NCBI RefSeq assembly: GCF_000377745.1
Contig: NZ_KB898707.1
Location: 678,482 to 742,481 of the forward strand
From: Gilvimarinus chinensis DSM 19667
GTDB lineage: Bacteria; Pseudomonadota; Gammaproteobacteria; Pseudomonadales; Cellvibrionaceae
Length of the DNA stretch: 64,000 bases
Reading direction: 5' to 3'
Shown here: positions 46,693 through 55,346 of the stretch, in pieces
Position numbering within the stretch: the stretch's first letter is position 1
Layout of the letters: each line of letters starts with the position of its first letter
The notes under the pieces: generated by a model
What the model saw: the letters and a program-made list of their open reading frames with translations, nothing else
What the model was told of the DNA's origin: nothing
Database searches by the model: none
Program-made: the position numbers and the translations under genes

Positions 46693-48840
46693 TTACTCAA
46701 CGATTTCTTCGATACTGATGTTGTCGAAGGACACGGTGATGTTGTTTTCACCGGGCGCCGCGTAAAGCCCTACGTACCAGCTGTCGCTGTCGGGTGTGGC
46801 TTTAAAGTCGCTGGTGCTGTTGGCTTGCACAAAGTCGATACCGTCTTTCGAGTAGTAACGCTTCAGGCGTTTTACATCCCCGTCGTCGTAGATTTCAATG
46901 CGTACGTAATCTCCAACCTCAAGCTCGCCAATGTCTGAGCGCGAACGGCTACCGCTGGGTTTCATCTGCGCACGTGAACCAACCAGTTGTGCCGGTTCTC
47001 CGTCCACGTAAAAACCAGCGTCAGCCCAACCGGGCAGGTCGGCAAACTCACTGACCGGATCAAGGTTTTCCATGATCATAATGCCAAAGCGGTAGGCATT
47101 GCCTGCTCCCACATTCGCGCCTTGTACATCGGTAATTTGGGCGGTGAACATAAAGTCACTCATCTCGACCATTTGATGGGCGAAGAACAGGTTGTGGTTA
47201 GATGATGACATGTTGCCGCCGGTGGCGGTTAAAGTGGCCGAGAAGGCTTCATTCTCGGTCAGCTCACCAGAGGGGGCAATATCGGATTCGCCGGCCATGT
47301 TCAAGGTGCTGGGAGTCCACTCGGCGTCGGAGCCCGGGGCACCGTCGAGATACTCAAAAGTGATGTTCTCAAGGGTCAGATTACCCACGCGGCTGTCGGC
47401 GCGAATTTGGATGAACGAGTTGGCGGTGCCAAACTCGGGCTCCAGCACAAGCTCGTAGGGCAAGATAATATCTTCGGGAGTCAGCTCAGAGACTTTGGAA
47501 TCGCCGCCGTGCAATGAGTTGCCAGAGCTGGTGGTGTTATTGTCGATATACACCTGGAATTTACCCGGATCGGCCGGATCGGCGCTGGTAAAGTCCGTCA
47601 CTGTCATACGAATACGGTAGGGCGCCGAGAAGTCCATATCACCGCTTGGCGCAACACCTTCGGCTGTCGGTGTACCTTTGTCGCCTATGGTAAAGCGCGC
47701 GTTGTTTAGGCTGAGCGCGTTGTTTTCGATGGTAATACGGCTGCTGCCGCTGGTGACCTTGTAGAAAGGGTCGGTGCGATCGGTGGAGATCGACAGGAAC
47801 TCCGCCTCGTCGTTTTCGCCGAACAGGGTATCGGCATCGCTGGACAGATCTACGGTCAATGGCAGACCACCGAAGGGGATGCCTTCAATTTCGGGCTCTG
47901 GGGCGTTGTTGTCATCACCGCCGGTAGCGGGGTTTACCAGCTTGTAGTTAGAGTCTTTGGTTGAGCAGTCGGGCTGCGGGTTGTTACCCACATCGTCCTG
48001 ATACTCGATAACCAAATCATCAAATACAGTCCAGCCGCCGCTGGATACACGCATGGAGATAAACGAGTTTTCGGTGCCTACGAGTTCTGGTTTAGAGCCT
48101 ACAAGCTCGCCGCCTTTTTGCAAGGTGGTGTTGCCGGGAATATTAATTTCTACGCGTTGGCCTGGCACTAAAGTGTTTACCGGTTGATTGAAAATACGCG
48201 AGCCGACATTACCGCCACCGTGAATGGAGTTGGCTTCACCGGTGGTGTTGTTGTCGACGTAAATTTGGAAGTCGCTGGAGCTTGCTGTGTCGGGGCGCGC
48301 CACCACGCAGAACGAAATTTTGTAGTCGCGGCTTAAGTCCAGCTCACCCCAACTCAAGCCTTCATCAATGCCGTCACCGGGGGTTGAATTTTTGCGTGGG
48401 TCGGCAACATCACCCGCCAGAGGTGAAACGGTTTGCGCGATGGTAAAACGGGCATCACCTAAGCGCATTTTTTGGTCCGGGTCAGCGGTGATCCAGTTAC
48501 CGCCTTCCACATCCACACTGCCGTCATCCATAAACACACCGGCCATGGAATAGAAGAACGCGTCTTCGTCTTCTTCAGCGTCGCTGGCCAAAGCGCGATA
48601 GTCGGCGCTGAAAAATCCCTGTGTATCGTTTGCGCCAAAGTCTTCAATGATGGGTAAATCAGTGTTGGTGATTTCGGGCAGATCGCTGCCGCCATCACCA
48701 CCGCCGTCACCGCCACCGGTGTCCGGCACTTCGATATCGATAATAATGTCGGGTGCGCTGGAGTCGGGTTCGCTACCGCAACCGACGACTACGCTGCTTG
48801 CTATGATCAGAGAGCTTAATAGCTTGAGCTTAGTGTTCAT
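46693..48840 (-). CDS. Large secreted lipoprotein with duplicated module, between TBDR and pectate lyase
   Basis: A 715-residue protein with a lipobox-type signal (SVVVGCGSEP, Cys21), an Asp/Gly-rich linker, two similar ~200-residue modules and a different C-terminal ~190-residue module. The duplicated segments include ARFTIAQT/ARFTIGDK, DFQIYVDNNTTGEANSIHGG versus KFQVYIDNNTTSSGNSLHGG, and ENSFISMRVSSG/ANSFIQIRADSR. The last part (EYGxLPGW-like, DYVRIEIYDDGDVKRLKRYYSKDG, VSFDNISIEE) resembles a carbohydrate-binding or lamin-G-like beta sandwich. I do not recognise the first modules by name. A role in capturing pectin fragments at the cell surface is inferred from its position. Confidence 0.75.
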   Translation of the reverse strand: MNTKLKLLSSLIIASSVVVGCGSEPDSSAPDIIIDIEVPDTGGGDGGGDGGSDLPEITNTDLPIIEDFGANDTQGFFSADYRALASDAEEDEDAFFYSMAGVFMDDGSVDVEGGNWITADPDQKMRLGDARFTIAQTVSPLAGDVADPRKNSTPGDGIDEGLSWGELDLSRDYKISFCVVARPDTASSSDFQIYVDNNTTGEANSIHGGGNVGSRIFNQPVNTLVPGQRVEINIPGNTTLQKGGELVGSKPELVGTENSFISMRVSSGGWTVFDDLVIEYQDDVGNNPQPDCSTKDSNYKLVNPATGGDDNNAPEPEIEGIPFGGLPLTVDLSSDADTLFGENDEAEFLSISTDRTDPFYKVTSGSSRITIENNALSLNNARFTIGDKGTPTAEGVAPSGDMDFSAPYRIRMTVTDFTSADPADPGKFQVYIDNNTTSSGNSLHGGDSKVSELTPEDIILPYELVLEPEFGTANSFIQIRADSRVGNLTLENITFEYLDGAPGSDAEWTPSTLNMAGESDIAPSGELTENEAFSATLTATGGNMSSSNHNLFFAHQMVEMSDFMFTAQITDVQGANVGAGNAYRFGIMIMENLDPVSEFADLPGWADAGFYVDGEPAQLVGSRAQMKPSGSRSRSDIGELEVGDYVRIEIYDDGDVKRLKRYYSKDGIDFVQANSTSDFKATPDSDSWYVGLYAAPGENNITVSFDNISIEEIVE

Positions 48841-48909
48841 AAAGACCTACCTTCGTTATTTTAGATTCTATGTGGGGCGCCTTCGCGCCCGGTTTTGGTA
48901 TGCGTTGGT

Positions 48910-51882
48910 TTACATAAACTGAATGTTTACGCCCAGTTGGTAAGACGTACCGAAGTCTTCTGACTCGTACAGCATGTTGCCGCGCGAGTAGTTGTTACCG
49001 GTGAAGTATTTGAAGCTTTTATCTTCACTCAGGTTGAGGGCGTCGAAGTAAAACTGAATATCGTCGTTAAATTGATACGTCGCTTTAAAGTCGATGCCCA
49101 AGGTGTCGTCATCGTAAATGTCAGACCAGGTGGCGCAGTTTTCGGGAATGCCGCTGATCGCGTCGGCGTCTATGTCCGCCTGCGAGCAGGAGCCGATACG
49201 CTCAAGCACTTTGCTACGGTAGTTGCCGATAACGCGCATAGAGAGATAATCGTTTTCCCAACCGAGGGTCAGGTTAACGGTGGTGTCTGCCTGATTGGGC
49301 AGCTGAATCTCTTCAACGCGAATGGTGTCGCCTACGTTCGCGGTGCTGTCAATCAGGGTCATGTTGCTTTGCACAAACAGGCCCGTTTCAAAGTACTGCG
49401 AGTAAGACAGTTCAACACCGTACACCTTGGCTTGGTCACCGTTAGTCGTCAGGTTGACGTCGTCATACACCTGGCCAGGGGGAAAGTAAAACTCGCTCAC
49501 CTGGTCTACAGGGATTTGCACCGGCATGTCTTCAAACGACATAGCCACGCCGCTGACATCGACAATAAAGTCGGAGATGTCTTTGTAGAAAAGTGCGGCC
49601 TGGAAGTACAAGTCATCGCTGGCGTACCATGAGATAGAGGTGTCCAGGTTCATGGATGTCATGGCGGTTAACGTTGGATTACCCAAGTTAATGACGTTAT
49701 CCGGGCTGACGTAAAAGTTTTGCGTTGACGATGACAGGTCATCCAGCGACTGGGCGCCAATGTCTGTAGGGTTGTCACTGCATTCACCGTAGTTGGCGCT
49801 GCCTTCTATGTCGTTACACACACGGATACGGCCAGAGAAATCGGCATAGGCGCGCGCTTCGTTAAACGAAGGTCGGGTGAAGCTGGTCCACAGCGCGGCG
49901 CGTACTAAAATATCTTCACGAGGTTCGTAACGGTAGTGCAGACTGGGGAAGAAGTCGTCGTAAGAACTGCTGGCGCCCTGCATGGGTACGGCAATATCCA
50001 GAACGCTTGCCTCGTTCGCCACTTCAAAGCGATCGTTGCGAATGGAAAGATTACCGGTAGAGGCGAATTCAGTTTGCGCCCAGCGCACACCGGCGATCAA
50101 CGATTGATTTTCGCTCAGTTGGAATTCACCCATCAGGTAGGCGGCCGCTGTGTCTTCGGTCAGGGTGTAATCGTCTTTCACACTGTCCTGGCCGGTGCGC
50201 AAGGGGTCCGTGTATTTAGCAATGGGCGTGGTGATGTCCAGTAAGCGTTCGGCTTCACTGTAAGTAATAAAATCGTGTTGAATGTCTGGATGATCCGGAG
50301 CAAACGTTGCAAAGTCGCCAAGGCGGGCGCCCGCTAATTGCAAACATTCTTCATCGCCTTCACAGCCATTGGTGTAATCACCGGGCACTACACTCCAGCG
50401 GTCTTTGTTGCGATCGCGCTGGCGTTCTTTGATGGTGCCGCCGAATTTGATGTAGTTAATAAAATCGCTGTCAGCAAACTCTTTTTTGAAATCGATCTTC
50501 GCCTGATCCAGTGTGTCGTTACGGAAGCTGTCTTCAATAAAAATATTATCGTAGAGCAAATTTTCCTGACGACGCTCATTCTCTTGATAACCGTTCAAGC
50601 CACCGTAGCCACCGGACTGGGGTAGGGTAGATGAACCGCTAAGTGCTTCAAGTACGTCGGGAGACACCACTTGGCCGAGAATATAACCGGGGCCTGCAAC
50701 GCCCAGCATGGGCAGGTCGCGGGCACGGAATTGCACCCGGCGGCCATCCGGTTTGCTCCAGTCGCCTTCGGAGTGTGCGTAGTCGTACTCTATGCTCCAG
50801 CCGTCGCCGAAGTGGTTTTTACCGCCCAGAGAGAACGCGATGGTTTCGCTGGTGCCGTCTTGAATAAAGAACTGCTGCTGCAGGTCGGTGTCTACCAAAC
50901 CAAACAGCCCCGAATTGTTGTCGGTGTAGACGATATCGCCCGAGCCTGCTTGCCCAAAGCGATAGTATTCACGCATGGCGACATCCAAATCATCGTATTG
51001 GGTGTAGCTGACTTTGGCGAAATACTCGGAGTCTTCGTTGGGGCGCCAGCCAAAATCAAACGAGCCAGAGGTGCGCGTTCTTTCGGCATCTTCCTGACGC
51101 GCTTCGTAGCGAAATGGAATCAGGTTTGGATCGCCTTGGTATTCTTCCGGCAAGGTGCTGACATCGGGGGTGATGTAGCGTGGCAGAGAATCGGAGTGGT
51201 GTTGTACCTGATACACCACGGTGGAGCGATCTTCGTAAGACAGCGAGTAGCCAATACCGATTGTGTCGTCGGCGAACAGGTGTGTACCGTTCAGCGATAC
51301 TTTCGGGTTGAGCTCTTCTTTATACGATTGGTAGTTACCTTGCACTTTTACTTTCAAAGTGTCGGCCTTGCGATCAAAAGCCGAAATGGTATTTACATTG
51401 ACAGTACCGCCGATGGAGTTCAGATCCATGTCCGGGGTAAGGGATTTAATCACCTCAATCGAGCTCAGCATATCGCTGGGCAGGGCATCCAGGGCAACCG
51501 AACGGTCATCAGCACCGGCGGAGGCCAGCTCGTTACCGTTCATGCTCACCGAAACAAAACCGGGGCCAAGGCCGCGCACGTTGACGAATTTACCTTCGCC
51601 TTCGCTTTTTTGCAGGGTTACACCAGGTAAGCGTTGCAGAGATTCGGCCACGTTCTGATCGGCAAAGTTGCCCATGTCATCGGTAGCGATAATTGAGCTG
51701 AAGGTGTCTTTGTTGCGTTCTTGCTCCAGGGCGTTAAGTTCGGCTTGGCGAACCCCCTGAATCACAATTTCTTCCAGAGCCTCTTGCGGCTCGTTGTCAT
51801 TATCAGCGGGGGCTTGCTGCGCTTGCAGCTGACCCGCCGATAACATGGCAACCATGAAGGGGAGCAAACGGTACTTCGGCAT
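48910..51882 (-). CDS. TonB-dependent receptor, probably for pectin oligosaccharides
   Basis: A 990-residue outer-membrane protein with signal peptide (LLPFMVAMLSAGQLQA), TonB-box-like EEIVIQGVRQ (about residues 38-47), plug domain (NVAESLQRLPGVTLQKSEGE, VNVRGLGPGFVSVSMNGNE, SIGGTVNVNT) and a long 22-strand barrel, of the Xanthomonas/Caulobacter sugar-linked TBDR type. The C terminus ends in QLGVNIQFM. The start has GGAGAACG upstream. Substrate assignment rests on the neighbouring pectate lyase and the GntR-type operators in its leader. Confidence 0.9.
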   Translation of the reverse strand: MPKYRLLPFMVAMLSAGQLQAQQAPADNDNEPQEALEEIVIQGVRQAELNALEQERNKDTFSSIIATDDMGNFADQNVAESLQRLPGVTLQKSEGEGKFVNVRGLGPGFVSVSMNGNELASAGADDRSVALDALPSDMLSSIEVIKSLTPDMDLNSIGGTVNVNTISAFDRKADTLKVKVQGNYQSYKEELNPKVSLNGTHLFADDTIGIGYSLSYEDRSTVVYQVQHHSDSLPRYITPDVSTLPEEYQGDPNLIPFRYEARQEDAERTRTSGSFDFGWRPNEDSEYFAKVSYTQYDDLDVAMREYYRFGQAGSGDIVYTDNNSGLFGLVDTDLQQQFFIQDGTSETIAFSLGGKNHFGDGWSIEYDYAHSEGDWSKPDGRRVQFRARDLPMLGVAGPGYILGQVVSPDVLEALSGSSTLPQSGGYGGLNGYQENERRQENLLYDNIFIEDSFRNDTLDQAKIDFKKEFADSDFINYIKFGGTIKERQRDRNKDRWSVVPGDYTNGCEGDEECLQLAGARLGDFATFAPDHPDIQHDFITYSEAERLLDITTPIAKYTDPLRTGQDSVKDDYTLTEDTAAAYLMGEFQLSENQSLIAGVRWAQTEFASTGNLSIRNDRFEVANEASVLDIAVPMQGASSSYDDFFPSLHYRYEPREDILVRAALWTSFTRPSFNEARAYADFSGRIRVCNDIEGSANYGECSDNPTDIGAQSLDDLSSSTQNFYVSPDNVINLGNPTLTAMTSMNLDTSISWYASDDLYFQAALFYKDISDFIVDVSGVAMSFEDMPVQIPVDQVSEFYFPPGQVYDDVNLTTNGDQAKVYGVELSYSQYFETGLFVQSNMTLIDSTANVGDTIRVEEIQLPNQADTTVNLTLGWENDYLSMRVIGNYRSKVLERIGSCSQADIDADAISGIPENCATWSDIYDDDTLGIDFKATYQFNDDIQFYFDALNLSEDKSFKYFTGNNYSRGNMLYESEDFGTSYQLGVNIQFM

Positions 51883-51922
51883 GATCGTTCTCCATTTTTA
51901 TACGTTATTAGTGATCTTTTGT

Positions 51923-51935
51923 TTGGTATTACCAA
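51923..51935. promoter_or_regulatory. GntR-type operator 1 upstream of the TBDR
   Basis: TTGGTATTACCAA is a perfect 13-bp palindrome of the TTGGTnnnACCAA kind used by FadR/PdhR/UxuR-like GntR repressors. Confidence 0.7.
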
Positions 51936-51977
51936 TTTTTACCGGATAGTTACATATTTGCGCCAGAAATTCAATGT

Positions 51978-51990
51978 TTGGTTATACCAT
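51978..51990. promoter_or_regulatory. GntR-type operator 2 upstream of the TBDR
   Basis: TTGGTTATACCAT follows the same pattern with one mismatch. A third TTGGTCAGTCAG half-site follows at 51999-52010. Three sites within about 90 bp upstream of the receptor gene suggest tight regulation. Confidence 0.6.
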
Positions 51991-52094
51991 TTGATGATTT
52001 GGTCAGTCAGGGGCGGGCGTCCTGGCTATTTATCGATGATTTTGCTAATGCGACAAAGCATTAATGGGGAGTGTTGTTACTGTTTTTATGGGTG

Positions 52095-52121
52095 AAAAAG
52101 CCCGCCGCCGGGGGCGGGCTT
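52095..52121 (-). terminator. Terminator after the class I aldolase gene
   Basis: On the minus strand AAGCCCGCC-CCCGGC-GGCGGGCTT is followed by TTT. It ends the aldolase gene (stop at 52129). Confidence 0.85.
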
Positions 52122-52128
52122 ATGACGC

Positions 52129-53178
52129 TTAGGCCAGGGTTACTGACTTATCCAAATAAACATCTTGAGTGGCGTGCAGCAGCGCAACGCCTTCTGCAAA
52201 AGGTTTTTGGAAGGCTTTGCGGCCGCTAATCAGGCCCATACCGCCCGCGCGTTTGTTGATGACCGCTGTGCGCACGGCCTGAATCAGGTCGTTTTCGCCT
52301 GAGGCGCCGCCAGAGTTGATCAAGCCGATGCGGCCCAGATAACAGTTGGCTACCTGGTAGCGGGTCAGGCAGATAGGGTGGTCACTGGACAGTTCGCTGT
52401 ACACTTTAGGGTGGGTTTTGCCCACGGGCACATCGTAAAAGCCGCCGTTAATTTCCGGCATTTTTTGTTTGATGATGTCCGCTTCGATGGTGACCCCTAA
52501 ATAGTTGGCCTGACCAGACAGGTCGGCAGAAATGTGGTGGTCTTTATCGTCGGTCTTGAAGGCGCTGTTGCGCAGGTAACACCATAAAATGGTGACCATA
52601 CCCAGACGATGGGCCTCGGCGAAGGCTTCCGAAATTTCTTCCAGCTGACGGCGCGAGGTTTCTGAGCCAAAGTAGATGGTCGCGCCAATGCCTACGGCGC
52701 CCATGTCGTAGGCCTGACGCACGTTGGCAAACATGCGTTGGTCGTAATCGGTTGGGTGAACCAGAGCGTCATTGTGGTTGATTTTGACAATGAACGGAAT
52801 TTTATGGGCGTAGCGACGCGATACTGCGCCAAGTACCCCAAGAGTTGAGGCAACACCATTACAGCCACCTTCAATAGCGAGGCGGACAATGTTCTCAGGG
52901 TCAAAGTAAATGGGGTTGGGGGCAAAGCTGGCGCCTGCAGAGTGCTCAATGCCCTGGTCGACGGGCAGAATGGATACATAGCCACTGCCTCCCATGCGGC
53001 CGGCGTCCAATAGCTGCTGATAGTTGCGCAGTACTTGGTTGGGGCGGTCGGTCAGGCTCAGCACATCGTCCACGTAAGTGGGGCTGGGCAGGTGCAGTTG
53101 CTCCGCAGAAAAGCCTTTGCATTGATGATCAAGCAGGTATTCGGCTTCTGAACCCAAAAGGGCTTGTACGTCTGTCAT
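52129..53178 (-). CDS. Class I fructose-bisphosphate aldolase (FbaB/DhnA type)
   Basis: A 349-residue protein of the archaeal/DhnA class I aldolase family: [15 protein letters not shown] near the start, [14 protein letters not shown] (a lysine in the barrel), and [19 protein letters not shown]. Members cleave fructose-1,6-bisphosphate through a Schiff base rather than zinc. It lies downstream of the PPi-type phosphofructokinase on the same strand with 239 bp between them and no clear gene in the gap, so the two may be separately transcribed. Confidence 0.88.
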   Translation of the reverse strand: MTDVQALLGSEAEYLLDHQCKGFSAEQLHLPSPTYVDDVLSLTDRPNQVLRNYQQLLDAGRMGGSGYVSILPVDQGIEHSAGASFAPNPIYFDPENIVRLAIEGGCNGVASTLGVLGAVSRRYAHKIPFIVKINHNDALVHPTDYDQRMFANVRQAYDMGAVGIGATIYFGSETSRRQLEEISEAFAEAHRLGMVTILWCYLRNSAFKTDDKDHHISADLSGQANYLGVTIEADIIKQKMPEINGGFYDVPVGKTHPKVYSELSSDHPICLTRYQVANCYLGRIGLINSGGASGENDLIQAVRTAVINKRAGGMGLISGRKAFQKPFAEGVALLHATQDVYLDKSVTLA

Positions 53179-53417
53179 GTCTCTATAGTCCTGTGCGTGC
53201 GAGTTTTGTCGCAGTAAAGTGATGTCGCCTTAGCCTCACTCCTGAGGGTCGGGCTTATGCGCGGCAATCGCTGGGCGGCCAATGTGCGGCGCCGATTGCG
53301 GCGGACTTTAGCGTGTCTCTCTGAGCCACTTCCTGTGGCTTGTGTTGGTCGGTATGCGACTCTGTGGTTATAAATCTGTGGTTTTCGTTGCGCGGTTAAA
53401 GCTTTGCGAGAGTAGCG

Positions 53418-54704
53418 TTATACGGGCTCTGCAATGCGGCGCTGAGTGGTACCGCCGAAATACTCCGGCAGCTTGCGCTCCACTAAGCGAAAACGATGGC
53501 TTGAGTAGTGGGGCAGGCCCGCCTCGTAGGGTGGATAGGCTTCTCCCGCAATCAGGGGGGCAAAGTAATCTCGCCCCGCCTGGGTGAGTCTGAAGCCGTC
53601 TTTGCTCATGTACTGACGCGGCATATTTTTCTCACCGCCTACGACCTGGGAAATGTGCACCGGCTCGATGTGCCACTGATACGGCACCGACTGAGTACGC
53701 ACGATGGCGGGCATAACGGATTGCAGGCCTTTTACGGCGTACTCGACGGCGGCTTTGCCTACCGCACGGGCCTGATCGATATCGGTTTGCGATGCAATGT
53801 GGCGAGCTGCGCGCTGTAAATAGTCGCAAACGCTCCAGTGGCATTTGTAGTTGAATGCCGTTTTGATGTCTTCAACCAAGCGTGGTGCAACGCCGCCTAG
53901 CTGGCCGTGCCCAAAGGCGTCCTGGGTTTCGACAACGGAAAGGTAATTGCCATCGCTGTCACGAATGCCTTCAGCGGTTACCACGACGCAAAAGCCTTTT
54001 TTCGCTACTACCTGTTTAACCTTTTCCAGAAACTTTTCCCGCTCAAACGCGATTTCCGGCACCAAAACAATGTCTGGCCCGAGGCCACGCTCATCGCAGG
54101 CGAGAGCAGAGGCGGCAGCAATCCAGCCGTTTTGACGGCCCATGACCTCCATCACAAACACTTTGGTAGACGTTTGGTGCATGGAGGCTACGTCGAAGGA
54201 GGCCTCCAGGGCGGAAACCGCTACGTATTTTGCTGCTGAGCCAAACCCCGGGCAGCAATCGGTTGCGGGTAAATTGTTGTCGATGGTTTTGGGAATGCCT
54301 ATACAGGTGAGGTCATACCCCACCAGTTCTGCCGCGTGAGCGATTTTCCGAGTGGTGTCTTGTGAGTCGCCGCCGCCGTTGTAAAAAAAGAAGCGGATAT
54401 CGTGGGCCTGAAACACATCAATCAAGCGCTGATACTCATCGTGCTCAACATTGGGGTTTTGCAATTTATGCCGGCACGAGCCAAACGCGGCCCCCGGCGT
54501 GTGGGCGAGGGCATTCAGGCTTTCTGCAGACTCGTCGGTTATATCGATCAGATTCTCGTGCAGCGCGCCGAGTATACCGTTGCGGCCCACGTACACTCTA
54601 TCGAAGATGCCCGGGTATTCGCGCGCGGTTTCAATGACCGCGACTGCGGTCGAATTGAATACCGCAGCGGGGCCGCCAGACTGTCCGTAAAATGCATTTG
54701 CCAT
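53418..54704 (-). CDS. Pyrophosphate-type 6-phosphofructokinase
   Basis: A 428-residue PfkA-family protein. The donor-site segment reads YNGGGDSQDTT (Asp113 next to the third glycine) and the substrate segment GIPKTIDNNLP has Lys139 where ATP enzymes have glycine; both are hallmarks of PPi-dependent phosphofructokinase. HGQLGGVAPRLVEDIKTAF and GRQNGWIAAASALAC follow the family. It interconverts fructose-6-phosphate and fructose-1,6-bisphosphate reversibly with pyrophosphate. PPi use is inferred from the residues, not proved. Confidence 0.88.
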   Translation of the reverse strand: MANAFYGQSGGPAAVFNSTAVAVIETAREYPGIFDRVYVGRNGILGALHENLIDITDESAESLNALAHTPGAAFGSCRHKLQNPNVEHDEYQRLIDVFQAHDIRFFFYNGGGDSQDTTRKIAHAAELVGYDLTCIGIPKTIDNNLPATDCCPGFGSAAKYVAVSALEASFDVASMHQTSTKVFVMEVMGRQNGWIAAASALACDERGLGPDIVLVPEIAFEREKFLEKVKQVVAKKGFCVVVTAEGIRDSDGNYLSVVETQDAFGHGQLGGVAPRLVEDIKTAFNYKCHWSVCDYLQRAARHIASQTDIDQARAVGKAAVEYAVKGLQSVMPAIVRTQSVPYQWHIEPVHISQVVGGEKNMPRQYMSKDGFRLTQAGRDYFAPLIAGEAYPPYEAGLPHYSSHRFRLVERKLPEYFGGTTQRRIAEPV

Positions 54705-55057
54705 GAAATTGCTCCTGTCGTTATAGGGCTATTTAACCTTAATTGGACTGACCAAGCAATAAAAACTGGTAATACATAAGTGTGTTTTTGGTGTGTTTCA
54801 ATAATTATTTTGGTCAGTCAGATTTGACACCGCTGTCATTTGTAATTGAGCGCTCATTCATTGTGTTGGAGGTCTGTGGATTACTGTTCAGCTTGGAGCG
54901 CGGGGCTTATTAAAAGTTATGACGGTTTTTGCTCTGCAAGTTGCGTTCGTAGTGTGGAGGGCAAACGGTCAGGCCGATTACGTAAAGTTGATCGTTTGGC
55001 GCAATGTTGCGGCGGCTGTGTTGAACTTTATGAGCCTGCCTGTTATTGTACTAGTAC
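54705..55057. other. Intergenic region between PFK and trpR: two promoters and GntR-type sites
   Basis: No gene is supported in these 353 bp. The minus-strand promoter of the phosphofructokinase (54731-54759), a GntR-like site TTGGACTGACCAA (54743-54755) inside it, a copy of TTTGGTCAGTCAG (54809-54821) that also occurs upstream of the TonB receptor, and the plus-strand trpR promoter/operator (55021-55058) fill it. Confidence 0.65.
54731..54759 (-). promoter_or_regulatory. Promoter of the PFK gene with an embedded operator
   Basis: On the minus strand TTGCTT (54754-54759), 17 bp, TTAAAT (54731-54736). The palindrome-like TTGGTCAGTCCAA lies in the spacer, where a bound repressor would block polymerase. 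Confidence 0.55.
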
Positions 55058-55058
55058 A
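55021..55058 (+). promoter_or_regulatory. trpR promoter and TrpR-like operator overlapping the start codon
   Basis: TTGAAC (55021-55026), 17 bp, TATTGT (55044-55049), predicting a start at about 55056-55057. The perfect palindrome TGTACTAGTACA (55047-55058), containing the CTAG core of TrpR half-sites, covers the -10 box and ends on the A of the start codon. The gene therefore looks autoregulated and the mRNA leaderless or nearly so. Confidence 0.7.
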
Positions 55059-55318
55059 TGAATACAGAAGAGCAGCACTTTCACGAATTGATTGCCTATT
55101 TGCACCGGGCAGAGACTCCTTCCGACTTAAGCCGGATTCTGGAGGGTTTGCTTACGCCTGCGGAGTTGCATGCCATTTCCCAGCGCTTACAGATCACCCG
55201 CTTGTTAAAAGCCGGTGTGTCGCAGCGCGAGGTGGCGAAGCGCTTGGGTGTGGGAATTGCCACGGTAACCCGAGGTTCGCGCGCTTTGCAGGCGGGTAAA
55301 CTGGATGGCATTGAGTGA
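55058..55318 (+). CDS. trpR: Trp operon repressor
   Basis: An 86-residue protein with the TrpR helix-turn-helix SQREVAKRLGVGIATVTRGSRAL (residues 55-77) and the upstream helix LTPAELHAISQRLQITRLLK. It is shorter than E. coli TrpR (108 residues) but covers the whole conserved core. It binds tryptophan and the CTAG operators. No ribosome site precedes ATG 55058, consistent with a leaderless message. Followed by trpE (28 bp gap) and trpG. Confidence 0.93.
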   Translation: MNTEEQHFHELIAYLHRAETPSDLSRILEGLLTPAELHAISQRLQITRLLKAGVSQREVAKRLGVGIATVTRGSRALQAGKLDGIE

Positions 55319-55346
55319 TGGTGCGCAACAACGCAAAGGCCGTTTT

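Noticed and set aside
51998-52010. Possible duplication or insertion shared with 54809-54821
   Set aside because: The identity is limited to 13 bases and lies in two promoter regions, so a shared regulator site is a better explanation than a mobile element.
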